From Vibrionales bacterium SWAT-3 (GTDB lineage Bacteria; Pseudomonadota; Gammaproteobacteria; Enterobacterales; Vibrionaceae), in the NCBI GenBank assembly GCA_000169995.1, contig AAZW01000001.1:186001-250000 (forward strand): DNA of 64,000 nucleotides, read 5' to 3'. Made by a program: the position numbers and the translations under genes. Below are positions 1 through 8,704 of the stretch, piece by piece. Below the pieces are notes generated by a model, which made no database searches, had not been told where the DNA came from, and was given only the letters and a program-made list of their open reading frames with translations. Each line of letters starts with the position of its first letter. Positions within the stretch are counted from its first letter, which is position 1.

Positions 1-398
1 TCACCGAATACCTTAGTACTCATTGCCGGAGAATGGCAGGCCACTTCTTTCAAAGACACCAACTCTTTGATGTTTGGCATACGCCACTCCTTTTGGCCAC
101 CAAAGCGATGCAGAGCATGGCTACCACTTTCATCATTGATTGATTCAACCATAGCAAGCGCACTCTGCCAGTGGTAGGTTTCTACCTTTCCACTACAGGC
201 TAGTGCCTTCGGATCCCATGTTTTACCTAGTTGACAACGCATCCAAGTTAATCCTGTCAGCTCGTCACTAAAGGTTCCATTATCGTTCGCAATGTAACGT
301 GTACTTGGTGCCGATTTCTCAATGTCTAGGCTGCACTCTTGTGCCATAGCACCCACAGAAAATAGGCCGATTAAAGCGATGGTAAGTACATTTTTCAT
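1..398 (-). CDS. Exported DUF1566-domain protein, C-terminus outside the window
   Basis: The reading frame starts at an ATG at 398 and stays open to the window edge, so about 132 residues are visible and the 3' end is missing. It begins with a classic signal peptide (MKNVLTIALIGLFSVGAMA) followed by a mature start at QECSLD. The visible part carries the DUF1566 pattern: a D-x-x-TGLTWMRC segment, then WQSALAMVESIN and EWRMPNIKELVSL. The gene starts only 2 bp after the stop of the upstream DUF1566 lipoprotein, so it is the last visible gene of the operon that begins near 8.4 kb. DUF1566 domains are common in exported proteins of marine gammaproteobacteria, and their biochemical role is not settled. 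The function is unknown. Confidence 0.85.
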   Translation of the reverse strand, partial: MKNVLTIALIGLFSVGAMAQECSLDIEKSAPSTRYIANDNGTFSDELTGLTWMRCQLGKTWDPKALACSGKVETYHWQSALAMVESINDESGSHALHRFGGQKEWRMPNIKELVSLKEVACHSPAMSTKVFG

Positions 399-400
399 TT

Positions 401-1888
401 CTATTTACCTTGTAGTGAAACTAAACGAGCAGGGAATTGATAAGAATCGTAGTTATCTGATGAATCCACATCACCAGAGTAGATCTCTAATGCACTTATA
501 TAGCCTCGGTCATCACCCAATGTGCCGATCTCATTGTAATAAAAGCCCCCATCTACCGTCGTATTGCTGTATTGGTTAAAAATAATAGATTGATTCCAAA
601 CAGAACCGATTTCTGTATATTGACCACCAATACTCTGATGAGGGAAGTACTTGTAGGTTAGGCCGTAAACTTTACCGTCGGCATTCTTTTCGGTCTCACC
701 GAAGTCGAGCAAATTGTAAAACTCATGGAACGTCGGTAAACGCCAGTCAGATTTACCGCATAATTTCAGTGCATTGATGTGATCAACGTAATCTTGCGTG
801 GTACATACCGCATCACCTTTTGTTTTACATGTCGCTAAATCCACATCCTGATCATACGGCGTTACCACTCCTGGTAGTTCCAATGCGAACTGTCGAACTT
901 TGTATTGAAGTGAGTTTTCATCTTCTGTTTTTGACTCCCAGATCAAGCCGCTGCGTTGGTCCAAAACACAAGACCATTGCGTTGCATCATCACTTAATAC
1001 CTGCCCATTAGAATCTAGCTTAGCGAACTGAAAACCATTGCCTGTATTAGTGTTTAACTCGGTTGTATCAAAGCCATACTCAGCGTCTTGCCCAGGAAAG
1101 GAACTCTGCACTTCTACCACATCTTGTGTGTCATCAATGTCTGAGAAATAACGAACCACGCCAGTGTCATTCAATGCCGTTGCAGCTTTTAGTTCACCTT
1201 CTAGAAAGTCAGCAAACGCCGCAACTTCATCGTTCGAGAGCACTCCACTCACATAATCGGCTGCACTCTTATCAAATTTAGAACTCAACTGTGCCAACAT
1301 GAACGCGCGGTTCGAATGCTTAAACGCTTTAATCGTCGAGACAATATTTTGCTCCAAGCTCGCTAGTTCAGACGCAGACAGGTCGTCTTGAATATCACCA
1401 GAGATAGTGATGCCGCTTTTCGCGAGCTGCGCTTTTAACTTGTTATTAGCCTCAGCAACCGTCAACCCATCTGCAACATAACCAGCTAACAGTGAGCTAA
1501 TACCATTGATTTCGTTGCCCGTAGTTTTTTGAAGACCAGGAGCTGCTATATAAGCATAAGATGAGGCAGAACCGCTGGTGCTATTCGCTGCAATCCCAGT
1601 ATCAACTTGAGCTAATAGAGGAACTGATAAAATCGACTTCTTAATGCTAGTGATACTAAACTCGCCATTCGCGTTAGCTGTCGAGCTTGGCTCACTACTA
1701 TCACACATGTAGTTTTGGTTTATGTCCGCACAAACCTTACTTTGTAAATCGATATTTTGTGCTGTAATTGTACCTGACACTGTATAAGTTGGTGCTGAGG
1801 ATGCGGATGTCGGGGTATCAGAGCCGCCCGAGCCACCACAGCCAGCAAGAGCCAAAGAAATGGCCAAAATCGTCAATTGAGGTTTCAT
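401..1888 (-). CDS. DUF1566-domain lipoprotein
   Basis: A 495-residue protein. I place the start at the ATG at 1888 rather than the longer open frame to 1951, because this start gives a lipoprotein signal (MKPQLTILAISLALAGC) with the acylated Cys at residue 17. It is followed by a Gly/Ser-rich linker. The N-terminal half has a repeat-like beta region (YTVSGTITAQNIDLQSKVCADIN) typical of carboxypeptidase-regulatory or cadherin-like domains. The C-terminal third is a DUF1566 domain (RSGLIWESKTED ... KSDWRLPTFHEFYNLL). It starts 4 bp after the metalloprotease gene and ends 2 bp before another DUF1566 gene. A surface lipoprotein beside a TonB receptor could act as a ligand-binding co-receptor, but that is inference; no substrate is visible. 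Confidence 0.85.
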   Translation of the reverse strand: MKPQLTILAISLALAGCGGSGGSDTPTSASSAPTYTVSGTITAQNIDLQSKVCADINQNYMCDSSEPSSTANANGEFSITSIKKSILSVPLLAQVDTGIAANSTSGSASSYAYIAAPGLQKTTGNEINGISSLLAGYVADGLTVAEANNKLKAQLAKSGITISGDIQDDLSASELASLEQNIVSTIKAFKHSNRAFMLAQLSSKFDKSAADYVSGVLSNDEVAAFADFLEGELKAATALNDTGVVRYFSDIDDTQDVVEVQSSFPGQDAEYGFDTTELNTNTGNGFQFAKLDSNGQVLSDDATQWSCVLDQRSGLIWESKTEDENSLQYKVRQFALELPGVVTPYDQDVDLATCKTKGDAVCTTQDYVDHINALKLCGKSDWRLPTFHEFYNLLDFGETEKNADGKVYGLTYKYFPHQSIGGQYTEIGSVWNQSIIFNQYSNTTVDGGFYYNEIGTLGDDRGYISALEIYSGDVDSSDNYDSYQFPARLVSLQGK

Positions 1889-1892
1889 AGAG

Positions 1893-4220
1893 TTATCTTC
1901 TTGTTTTGTTTTTAAAGAGCCTTGTCGTCGAAGACAAGTAACGCGTAGCAAATGACCTGCTCAATGAGAGCAAAGACATAAATAGAATCAGTACTGGTGA
2001 AATGGAACCGCCCGAAGAACCTGTGGTAACCGGCGGTTCTTTAGGTGAAGTCTCAGCCTCGCCACATTCGTATTTCGAAATAGTGCCCAAGCCCCACTTA
2101 TTTAAATGTCCTGTTTCACCATTCACGTAATCGGCGATTTCCAAACGCCAAGAGCCGTTAATTGGCTCTCCCTTGAAAGGATCAAGAGTAGGGTCATGTT
2201 TAAGTGTGAAATAACCGTCGAAGCCAGAAAATCGAGTGGATTTATGGTTCAGTAGGTCCACCCGAGTACCCCTTGGGGAAATTAAAGTCACGACCAGGTC
2301 ACTCAAACGCGGGTGCTCGATATCTAAATACAGACCAAAGTTGTCATCAGCTAATTCGGCAGCTCCATTAAGGCTGAAGTTGAACGTTTTAAAACCGACA
2401 ATAGGCTGGTTTGTAGAGCTAAGCCGACTATCAGGAAGATAGCTGCTTACTTCTTTGATATCAGATTCCAAAACAGGCAAGCCATAAATCAGTATCGATT
2501 CTTGCTCCCAATTTTTTGATTTCAGCGTGTCACTGTATCGATAGTCAATGCTCGTATTCATTGTCACTGCTGAACCACAAACTTCTCCCGAAGGAAGTGC
2601 CGCTTCAATAGATAACTGGTTAACAGGATCGCTAACGAACACTTGTTTCAACTTAGATATATTGATTTGACCATCAACTTGAGCAGTTCTGAGCATCGGA
2701 TAAAGCTCAATTGCTAGTGGCTTATTTGGATCAACATAGCGGTTCGCTACCTCGACCTCGAATGGCTCAATCGCTAGCCCATGTACATCAAATTTGTGCT
2801 TCAGTATTTCGGCATAGTCCCGGTTTGGATACATTTGCTGAGCGACAAACAAGGTGCTCTCAGCCAAATCATGCATTTTCAGCCCTCGACCTACCCCATA
2901 CATCGACTCCAAGACAATTGAGTCAAACTCTTCAAATGCCACTTCACCATACTGCTCAACAGACGCTTTTAAAGCCTGGAAGAGTGGCGTTGACCATAGT
3001 TCATCACCTAACTCACCAGCGACACTTTCATGAGGACGGTACTCAGCTTGCCTAAAGTAGCGTGCTCTTTGGTTCCATAAACTGCGAGTGGTGTTCCTCA
3101 CACCAAAATAACCATCCCAATTGAAGACGGTATCAATTTCGAATTCTTGGCCTCGCGTTTGTGCATCTTGATACTGGCTACGAAAACTAAAGCTCCCAGC
3201 CCAGTAATCTCCAAACCCTTCACCAATTGCACCGGTATGGCCATAAGCCCAATCTTTTACTATGTGGTAGTGAATGCCATGTCCAAGTTCATGTAGGATT
3301 ACATCGCCATCGAGAGCATCAGGAGAGCCACCACCAATACCAAATAACATCGCTTTAGGACCATAGTAATAGGTCGAGTTATCAGCGGATAAACCTCTGC
3401 CATCAAACTCTAAAGGCTCATCGAATAGATCAAAACCCAAGTTACTGATGTAACGTAAAGACTGGTCTAAATGAGCAAAAACCATCAGCTGTGGAAAGCG
3501 CGTATCTTGCCAATCTATGCTTTGTAACTCATTCAAGTCAGAAAACTTTGTTATGCCTTCTGCGCTAAGAAAATTTGATGTGTCACGGTTAATTGCAGCA
3601 CCTGAATCAGGGTCAATAGAATACAAAGCCGTTGCATCGACCTGCGATACGCGGGAGTTCGTAAGATAGATACCATCACCATGGTCCAAAACATCCACAT
3701 CAGCTTGCACGTAATGTGGGGCGTTTGGATACTGATTGACATCAGTTAACAACGTCTCTGGTGGCGCAGAACGGTCCATGGTTCTTAGATCAGGGCTAAA
3801 GACATTCACCTGCGTTGAAACAACCTGTCCACTGCTCAAGCTCGGCGCTCTCTCAGCTTCTAACAGGCGAGGAGCTTCCAGTTCAGCAGCCGTTGTTGGT
3901 GCTCCGTTGAGCAGCACAGTGTTTTCCAAACTTCTATATACTCGTGAAACCTGGTCATCAAGATTGGTCGATAACACGACGGTCTTCTGCCGTTGATACT
4001 CTCCTCCAATTAACACATCGAAGTTGTAGTGATTCCCCAATTTAGAGTGCGTTTCATAGCGAAATCTAAATACATCAACATCTGGATAAGCTTGTTCTAA
4101 GTAAACTTTCGCTTCCTGTTGCGTTGTCACAACAGCATCATTGATTGGGTAATCCCACTCAGCAGCGTTGCTTATTGCTGAAACGAAACACAAAGCAAGG
4201 TAAAGAGAACTCTTTTTCAT
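1893..4220 (-). CDS. Secreted thermolysin-like zinc metalloprotease with P domain and GlyGly-CTERM-like tail
   Basis: A 775-residue protein starting at an ATG (4220) behind a near-perfect AGGAGG ribosome binding site. A signal peptide ends around residue 20 (SNAAEW). HELGH lies at residues 310-314 and an E-G-F-G-D motif at 334-338. The 20-residue gap from the second His to Glu334, and the Asp four residues later, match the gluzincin zinc site of M4/M36 peptidases. A P/Homo-B domain follows at roughly 600-715 (LSDLVVTLISPRGTRVDLL ... GSWRLEIADYVNGETG). The C-terminus has a GSSGG motif at 734-738 and a hydrophobic helix, resembling GlyGly-CTERM sorting signals cleaved by rhombosortase. The tail beyond the helix is longer than usual. 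The gene lies 9 bp after the TonB receptor gene, so co-expression is likely. The substrate is unknown. Confidence 0.85.
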   Translation of the reverse strand: MKKSSLYLALCFVSAISNAAEWDYPINDAVVTTQQEAKVYLEQAYPDVDVFRFRYETHSKLGNHYNFDVLIGGEYQRQKTVVLSTNLDDQVSRVYRSLENTVLLNGAPTTAAELEAPRLLEAERAPSLSSGQVVSTQVNVFSPDLRTMDRSAPPETLLTDVNQYPNAPHYVQADVDVLDHGDGIYLTNSRVSQVDATALYSIDPDSGAAINRDTSNFLSAEGITKFSDLNELQSIDWQDTRFPQLMVFAHLDQSLRYISNLGFDLFDEPLEFDGRGLSADNSTYYYGPKAMLFGIGGGSPDALDGDVILHELGHGIHYHIVKDWAYGHTGAIGEGFGDYWAGSFSFRSQYQDAQTRGQEFEIDTVFNWDGYFGVRNTTRSLWNQRARYFRQAEYRPHESVAGELGDELWSTPLFQALKASVEQYGEVAFEEFDSIVLESMYGVGRGLKMHDLAESTLFVAQQMYPNRDYAEILKHKFDVHGLAIEPFEVEVANRYVDPNKPLAIELYPMLRTAQVDGQINISKLKQVFVSDPVNQLSIEAALPSGEVCGSAVTMNTSIDYRYSDTLKSKNWEQESILIYGLPVLESDIKEVSSYLPDSRLSSTNQPIVGFKTFNFSLNGAAELADDNFGLYLDIEHPRLSDLVVTLISPRGTRVDLLNHKSTRFSGFDGYFTLKHDPTLDPFKGEPINGSWRLEIADYVNGETGHLNKWGLGTISKYECGEAETSPKEPPVTTGSSGGSISPVLILFMSLLSLSRSFATRYLSSTTRLFKNKTRR

Positions 4221-4229
4221 ATGTCCTCC

Positions 4230-6371
4230 TTAAAACTCATACTTGGCATTAACGGTGAAGTAACGACCAGGCTCTGTAGAATAGATTTTGTTGCTATCTG
4301 CTATGCCCGCTACGTCTTGATATCGAATGTATTCTTTGTCGAATAGGTTCACCACATTGGCGCTAACATCCAAGCCAAAATTCCAAGCATAGCTAACCCC
4401 CAAGTCGACACTCGCCCAGCCAGAGGTAGTCGCGCAGTCAGTCACCATCCCTAAGTCATCTTCACATTGAGGTACCTCATCCATCGCCTGTGCCCAATTA
4501 ACCTGCGCATAAGCAGAGAAGGCATTATCGTCGTAAGCGATTTCAGCATTACCTTCCCAAGGTGTTAATGTGCGAACTTTTTCGCCTTCATCATCTTTAC
4601 CATCAACAAAACCGACTTTGGTACTAACACTCCACACATCATTCAAACGATGGGCGATTGAAGCCTCAATGCCATATGTCTCGACTCCACTTACATTTTG
4701 GTACTGCTTGTAGTAGTTGCCTGTGTTTGGATCTGGAGTAAAAGTAATTTGTTTGACGTCGATAAAATTATCGAACTTCTGATAAAAGACAGCGGTGTAT
4801 AGCTGTGTCTGTCCATTATCAAACTTGCTGCCTAGTTCAAACGAATCACTTGTTTCCGCCTCAAGACCCATATTTGGCACAATCACAAACGGAGTAAGTG
4901 GAACGAAATCATGATTCTGGTAACCATAGATTTTGTCGTAACCGGGCGCTCTAAAGCCGTGATTATAAGAAAGGTAAGTATTCAATGATTCCGTTAGCTG
5001 ATAGCTCACAGACAAACTCGGAGATAACTCGCTCGAGGTTTGCTCTTTCAACTCGTAACCACTGATCGAGTTTTGAGATTCGGGCTTCATCTGGTTCACA
5101 TCAAAACGGGCGCCCGCCGTCACTGTCCAATGATCAATTTCTATCGCATCACGAACAAATGCAGCAAAGTTGTACGAACGTGCTGGTGCAAAAGGAACGT
5201 CAGCATTGAGCGACAACCCATTCCAATCTAAAACAGAAGATTGGCTTGGACGCTCATGAAGATTTGTTTCCATACTCATGCCATAAGACAGTGTATGGCT
5301 CATGTTTTTATGTTGAAACGCACTAATGAAGTCGGCGCTAGCACCAAGAAGCTGATCGGTGAAACCACGAAAATCAATCGTTCTGCGTAATTCAGAAACG
5401 TTATTATTGGTTCGAGACATCAACCGGTTGGTGGTATCTTCGTTTGTCATGTCACGCCAATAAATCTTGGTATCTAGTTCCTCAAACCAAGTATTAGTTG
5501 GAAGATACTCCAAGCCCACATAAGCAGAAAATGCCTCGGTATAGCCTTGCTGATCAAAGTCTTCCGTGTCCCACTTGCCGTCTTTTTGAATCTTAGAAGA
5601 GCCCTCTTTTCGGCTTAAATTTTCTTTGTAGTACTCTACGTTACCTTTCAACATTAATGCATCTGTAGACCAGTAATTAAGAGTGTAACCACCGCCGACC
5701 CCATCGACATCTCTTTGGTATAGGTCTTCATCGAAGTTACGTGTTTCTTCACCTTCCCAGTAAGAAAGATTAAGCAAACTTTCAAATTTTCCTGCACGAA
5801 AAGCTAAATTTGTTGCACCTTTATATTTGTTACTGATCCCCGCATAAGTCGCCGATACATCGCTATAGAAATCTTTATCAACTAGGTAGTCTCCAGGCTG
5901 TTTGGATTTCACCACGACAACACCACCAATCGCGCCTGAGCCATATACAGATGAACTCGCCCCTTTTATAACCTCAATACTTTCTAAGTTAGACATATCG
6001 AACGAGTTACGTCCTATCTTGTCATTGATGTCATTAGCACCAAAGCCATCAGCAGACTTGATTCCATCTTTCACAATCAAGATGCGGTTACCTGTCATGC
6101 CGCGAATCGTAATGTTTTGAGGTCGGCCTGCGCCCCCTGTAACACTAACACCGGGTTCACTCTTTATAGCGTCGTAAAGCTCAGTTGCGCCTTTTTGTTC
6201 CAAGTCCTTACCGGTGATTACAGCAACTGAACCTGCAACTTCAGATAGTGGTTGCTCGATCTTATTGGCAGTGACGACCACTTCTTCAAAGTGATAAACC
6301 TCAGATTCGGCGTGCACGAGGTTGGCAGCAAGTACACTCAGTACTGCCGCTGATAGGGGGGAAAGCTTCAT
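4230..6371 (-). CDS. TonB-dependent outer-membrane receptor, haem/haemoglobin type
   Basis: A 713-residue outer-membrane receptor. It has a signal peptide ending at about residue 21, a TonB box (EEVVVTANK, 29-37) and a plug domain with the ITIRGMTGNRILIVKDG and IEVIKGASSSVYGSGAIGG signatures. A long 22-strand barrel region follows, ending in a terminal aromatic residue (KYEF). The FRAP motif near residue 473 followed by a PNMGLEAE segment resembles the FRAP/NPNL signature of haem, haemoglobin and transferrin receptors, although the NPNL part is divergent. The ATG directly follows the stop codon of the S9 peptidase gene (TAAATG), so translation is coupled. A Fur-box match stands upstream of the operon. 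Iron or haem-protein uptake is the likely role; the exact ligand cannot be read from the sequence. Confidence 0.88.
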   Translation of the reverse strand: MKLSPLSAAVLSVLAANLVHAESEVYHFEEVVVTANKIEQPLSEVAGSVAVITGKDLEQKGATELYDAIKSEPGVSVTGGAGRPQNITIRGMTGNRILIVKDGIKSADGFGANDINDKIGRNSFDMSNLESIEVIKGASSSVYGSGAIGGVVVVKSKQPGDYLVDKDFYSDVSATYAGISNKYKGATNLAFRAGKFESLLNLSYWEGEETRNFDEDLYQRDVDGVGGGYTLNYWSTDALMLKGNVEYYKENLSRKEGSSKIQKDGKWDTEDFDQQGYTEAFSAYVGLEYLPTNTWFEELDTKIYWRDMTNEDTTNRLMSRTNNNVSELRRTIDFRGFTDQLLGASADFISAFQHKNMSHTLSYGMSMETNLHERPSQSSVLDWNGLSLNADVPFAPARSYNFAAFVRDAIEIDHWTVTAGARFDVNQMKPESQNSISGYELKEQTSSELSPSLSVSYQLTESLNTYLSYNHGFRAPGYDKIYGYQNHDFVPLTPFVIVPNMGLEAETSDSFELGSKFDNGQTQLYTAVFYQKFDNFIDVKQITFTPDPNTGNYYKQYQNVSGVETYGIEASIAHRLNDVWSVSTKVGFVDGKDDEGEKVRTLTPWEGNAEIAYDDNAFSAYAQVNWAQAMDEVPQCEDDLGMVTDCATTSGWASVDLGVSYAWNFGLDVSANVVNLFDKEYIRYQDVAGIADSNKIYSTEPGRYFTVNAKYEF

Positions 6372-8390
6372 TTACTGCTCCGCTTTAATGTCTTTCAAGG
6401 TAAGTGATAAAAGGAATGCGTATTCAAACGCCTGTTGAGATAAGGACTTTCTCCTATCTGTCGAATGTCCTTGGGTAAAGCTTGTCGACAATAGATAAGG
6501 CCCATGCCCTGTCGTTAACTCATTTAACTTCGCGTAATATTTAGCGCCTTCCCAATAAGGAACACGACGGTCATTTAAGCCAATCTGTATCAATATGGGT
6601 GGGTAAGCTTGCTTACGAAGATTCAAGTACGGGTCGTATTGCTTCATCACCTTCAATTCATCTTCAATATTAGGGTTCCCCCACTCTCCGTATTGTTGGG
6701 CTGTTAGGGGTAGTGAAGCATCAGACATGCTATTCACAACATCGACAAACGGCACTTTAAGCACCGCACCATCGAACAAGTCAGGGGTTTGATTCAAAGC
6801 GGCTGCAACGAGTGTTCCTCCTGCACTTCCGCCCATCGCGTAGATGGATCGTGCACCTTGGTGATACGTTCTTAATGCCCGTGCTGTAGCAATGAAATCA
6901 GCAATACCATTTTCTTTATTGATGCCTTTTCCTGCTTGATACCAAGAATCACCATAAAAGCCTCCACCACGAACATGTGCAATCGCATAAATTACACCTT
7001 CATCAAGTAAGCTAATGATTTGTGGCATAAAGTAGGGCTTCATCGTCATCCCATAGGCCCCATATCCGTACAAAAACACAGGTGTCTTTTTAGTTAGCTT
7101 GTCTTTTCGATAAGCAAGAGTGACAGGGATCACCTTTCCATCAGAGTTAACTGTAATTTGTTCAGTTTGATACTCAGACTTGTGATAGTGGGAGTAATGA
7201 TCTTGTGAGAACAACGTTCGTTTCAGAGTTTTCGTACTCAAACGCTCCCACTTAGCCGGTTGGGTAAGAGACATACTTCTAATATGCAGTTTATTGCTCG
7301 CGTAGTCGCCAACTTGGCTCACCCAAGCAACCTGCCCCGCCTCGGTTAATGGCTGGCTTAAACGATATTGGTTGTTGTTATCAAAGAAGTGTAAAGACTG
7401 AGTTGCCCCACTCTGGCTAATAAGCACAGGGCCAGATTCAAACAAATAGAAGTTGTTGATTCTGGATTCATCAGCTGGCTCAAAGAGGGTATTCCATTGT
7501 TCTACTTGTGAAACTTGGTTCAGCGGTACAGAGTAAAATGCAAATTGACTGCGTTCATGGTTACTATTGACGAATAAACGAGAGCCAGAAACATCAACGT
7601 AATATTCAATGCCAGTTTCACGAGGTAACAGAGGTGCAGTAAGTTCACCAGAGCCAAGGTCTAACAAACGTTGCTCACTTGAGTTCTCACTATTGGCCTG
7701 AACAACAACAAATTGCGAGTCGCTTGTCTGGTAATACGAGAGCAACCAAGAAGAGTCTAATTCTCTAAGAACAACAATAGGAGATGATTGATTTAGAGAA
7801 TATTGAACAAGCGCATAAGGCCTCGATGTTTTAGATTCGAGTTGGATCAGAAACAGAGATTGACCATCACGTGACCAGCCTAATGTGCTATCCACATTTT
7901 GAGCGATTGGCGTAACTTTCTTAGTTCGAAGATCAACCACACTTACTTGGTATTGTTCAGACCCTGTTATGTCTTCGGCGATCGCTAGTTTTGTTTTGGT
8001 AGAATCGAGCTCCCAAGCCGCTAACTGATAATAGTCGTGTGCAGTAGAACGTTCATCAAGGTTTAGTAATCCCGTTGTATCTATATGCCCAACCTCTCGA
8101 GAAAGTAAGGCTTTTTTCCCGTTATTCTCTAAGATCGCATATTCATAACCATTGATTTCCTGCCATGGTTTTTCAGCTCGATCTGGACGATTTTCTTGCC
8201 ATTTTTTTTCTAAAGACTCGCTTATAGATTGAATGCTGTGTTGATATTGCTGTGTTTTATCATTCTGTTCCGCAAGGTAGTCGAGTACCTTACTTGCACC
8301 ACGAGAATCATCTCGTAACCAAGAATAGTGATCAGAAGCACTGACCTTCCCCGTCAAAAAGACAAAAGCTAACAGCACAAACGCTTTCAT
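6372..8390 (-). CDS. Exported oligopeptidase B-like S9A serine peptidase
   Basis: The protein is 672 residues from the ATG at 8390. This start gives a compact signal peptide (MKAFVLLAFVFLTGKVSA). An upstream TTG at 8444 abuts the Fur box and would lie at or before the transcript start. After an N-terminal beta-propeller region comes the catalytic alpha/beta hydrolase domain. It contains HVRGGGFYGDSWYQAGK, the nucleophile Ser522 in GGSAGG, the acid residue in GLNDRRVPYWEG and the His in FTQGHSTDRR. This order and these motifs fit oligopeptidase B/prolyl oligopeptidase, which cut short peptides. Most family members are cytosolic, so an exported copy is notable. It is the first gene of the operon with the TonB receptor and the metalloprotease, where it could trim peptides in the periplasm. 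Confidence 0.88.
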   Translation of the reverse strand: MKAFVLLAFVFLTGKVSASDHYSWLRDDSRGASKVLDYLAEQNDKTQQYQHSIQSISESLEKKWQENRPDRAEKPWQEINGYEYAILENNGKKALLSREVGHIDTTGLLNLDERSTAHDYYQLAAWELDSTKTKLAIAEDITGSEQYQVSVVDLRTKKVTPIAQNVDSTLGWSRDGQSLFLIQLESKTSRPYALVQYSLNQSSPIVVLRELDSSWLLSYYQTSDSQFVVVQANSENSSEQRLLDLGSGELTAPLLPRETGIEYYVDVSGSRLFVNSNHERSQFAFYSVPLNQVSQVEQWNTLFEPADESRINNFYLFESGPVLISQSGATQSLHFFDNNNQYRLSQPLTEAGQVAWVSQVGDYASNKLHIRSMSLTQPAKWERLSTKTLKRTLFSQDHYSHYHKSEYQTEQITVNSDGKVIPVTLAYRKDKLTKKTPVFLYGYGAYGMTMKPYFMPQIISLLDEGVIYAIAHVRGGGFYGDSWYQAGKGINKENGIADFIATARALRTYHQGARSIYAMGGSAGGTLVAAALNQTPDLFDGAVLKVPFVDVVNSMSDASLPLTAQQYGEWGNPNIEDELKVMKQYDPYLNLRKQAYPPILIQIGLNDRRVPYWEGAKYYAKLNELTTGHGPYLLSTSFTQGHSTDRRKSLSQQAFEYAFLLSLTLKDIKAEQ

Positions 8391-8446
8391 AAATGCAATA
8401 AATCCATACGCTAATTTGATAAATTTCGCGTATACTGCACTCAAAC

Positions 8447-8465
8447 GATAATGAGATCAATTATC
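8447..8465 (-). promoter_or_regulatory. Fur box upstream of the peptidase/TonB receptor operon
   Basis: The 19 bases gataatgagatcaattatc match the classical Fur consensus gataatgataatcattatc at 15 of 19 positions, with both outer hexamers intact. The site lies 57-75 bp upstream of the chosen ATG (8390) of the S9 peptidase gene. Fur-Fe(II) represses such promoters when iron is plentiful, so the whole operon down to the left edge should be induced in iron starvation. The rest of the 314-bp gap (8391-8704) is AT-rich and shows no gene. Confidence 0.75.
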
Positions 8466-8704
8466 ATTTACATGTTTATATGACTTTAATCACAATAAAT
8501 AAATCGATTTGTGTAGGTTTACTAGTGCAAACTCATGCAGCACTTGTACTAAGTTTTAGGGTTAAAGTCAGTCAATAGTATCGGTATTGATCGGATATAT
8601 TACCTTTCACAGAATAAGGCAAACGTTTACTTGCTGACTGAAATTTGAGTCAATTCGATGAAGGATTCCACATAGTAGCCCAAAACATGCGCTGATCCCC
8701 CTCG

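Noticed and set aside
8391..8444. Longer N-terminus for the S9 peptidase from TTG 8444
   Set aside because: The Fur box lies directly upstream, so the transcript probably starts after this codon; the ATG at 8390 gives a standard signal peptide.
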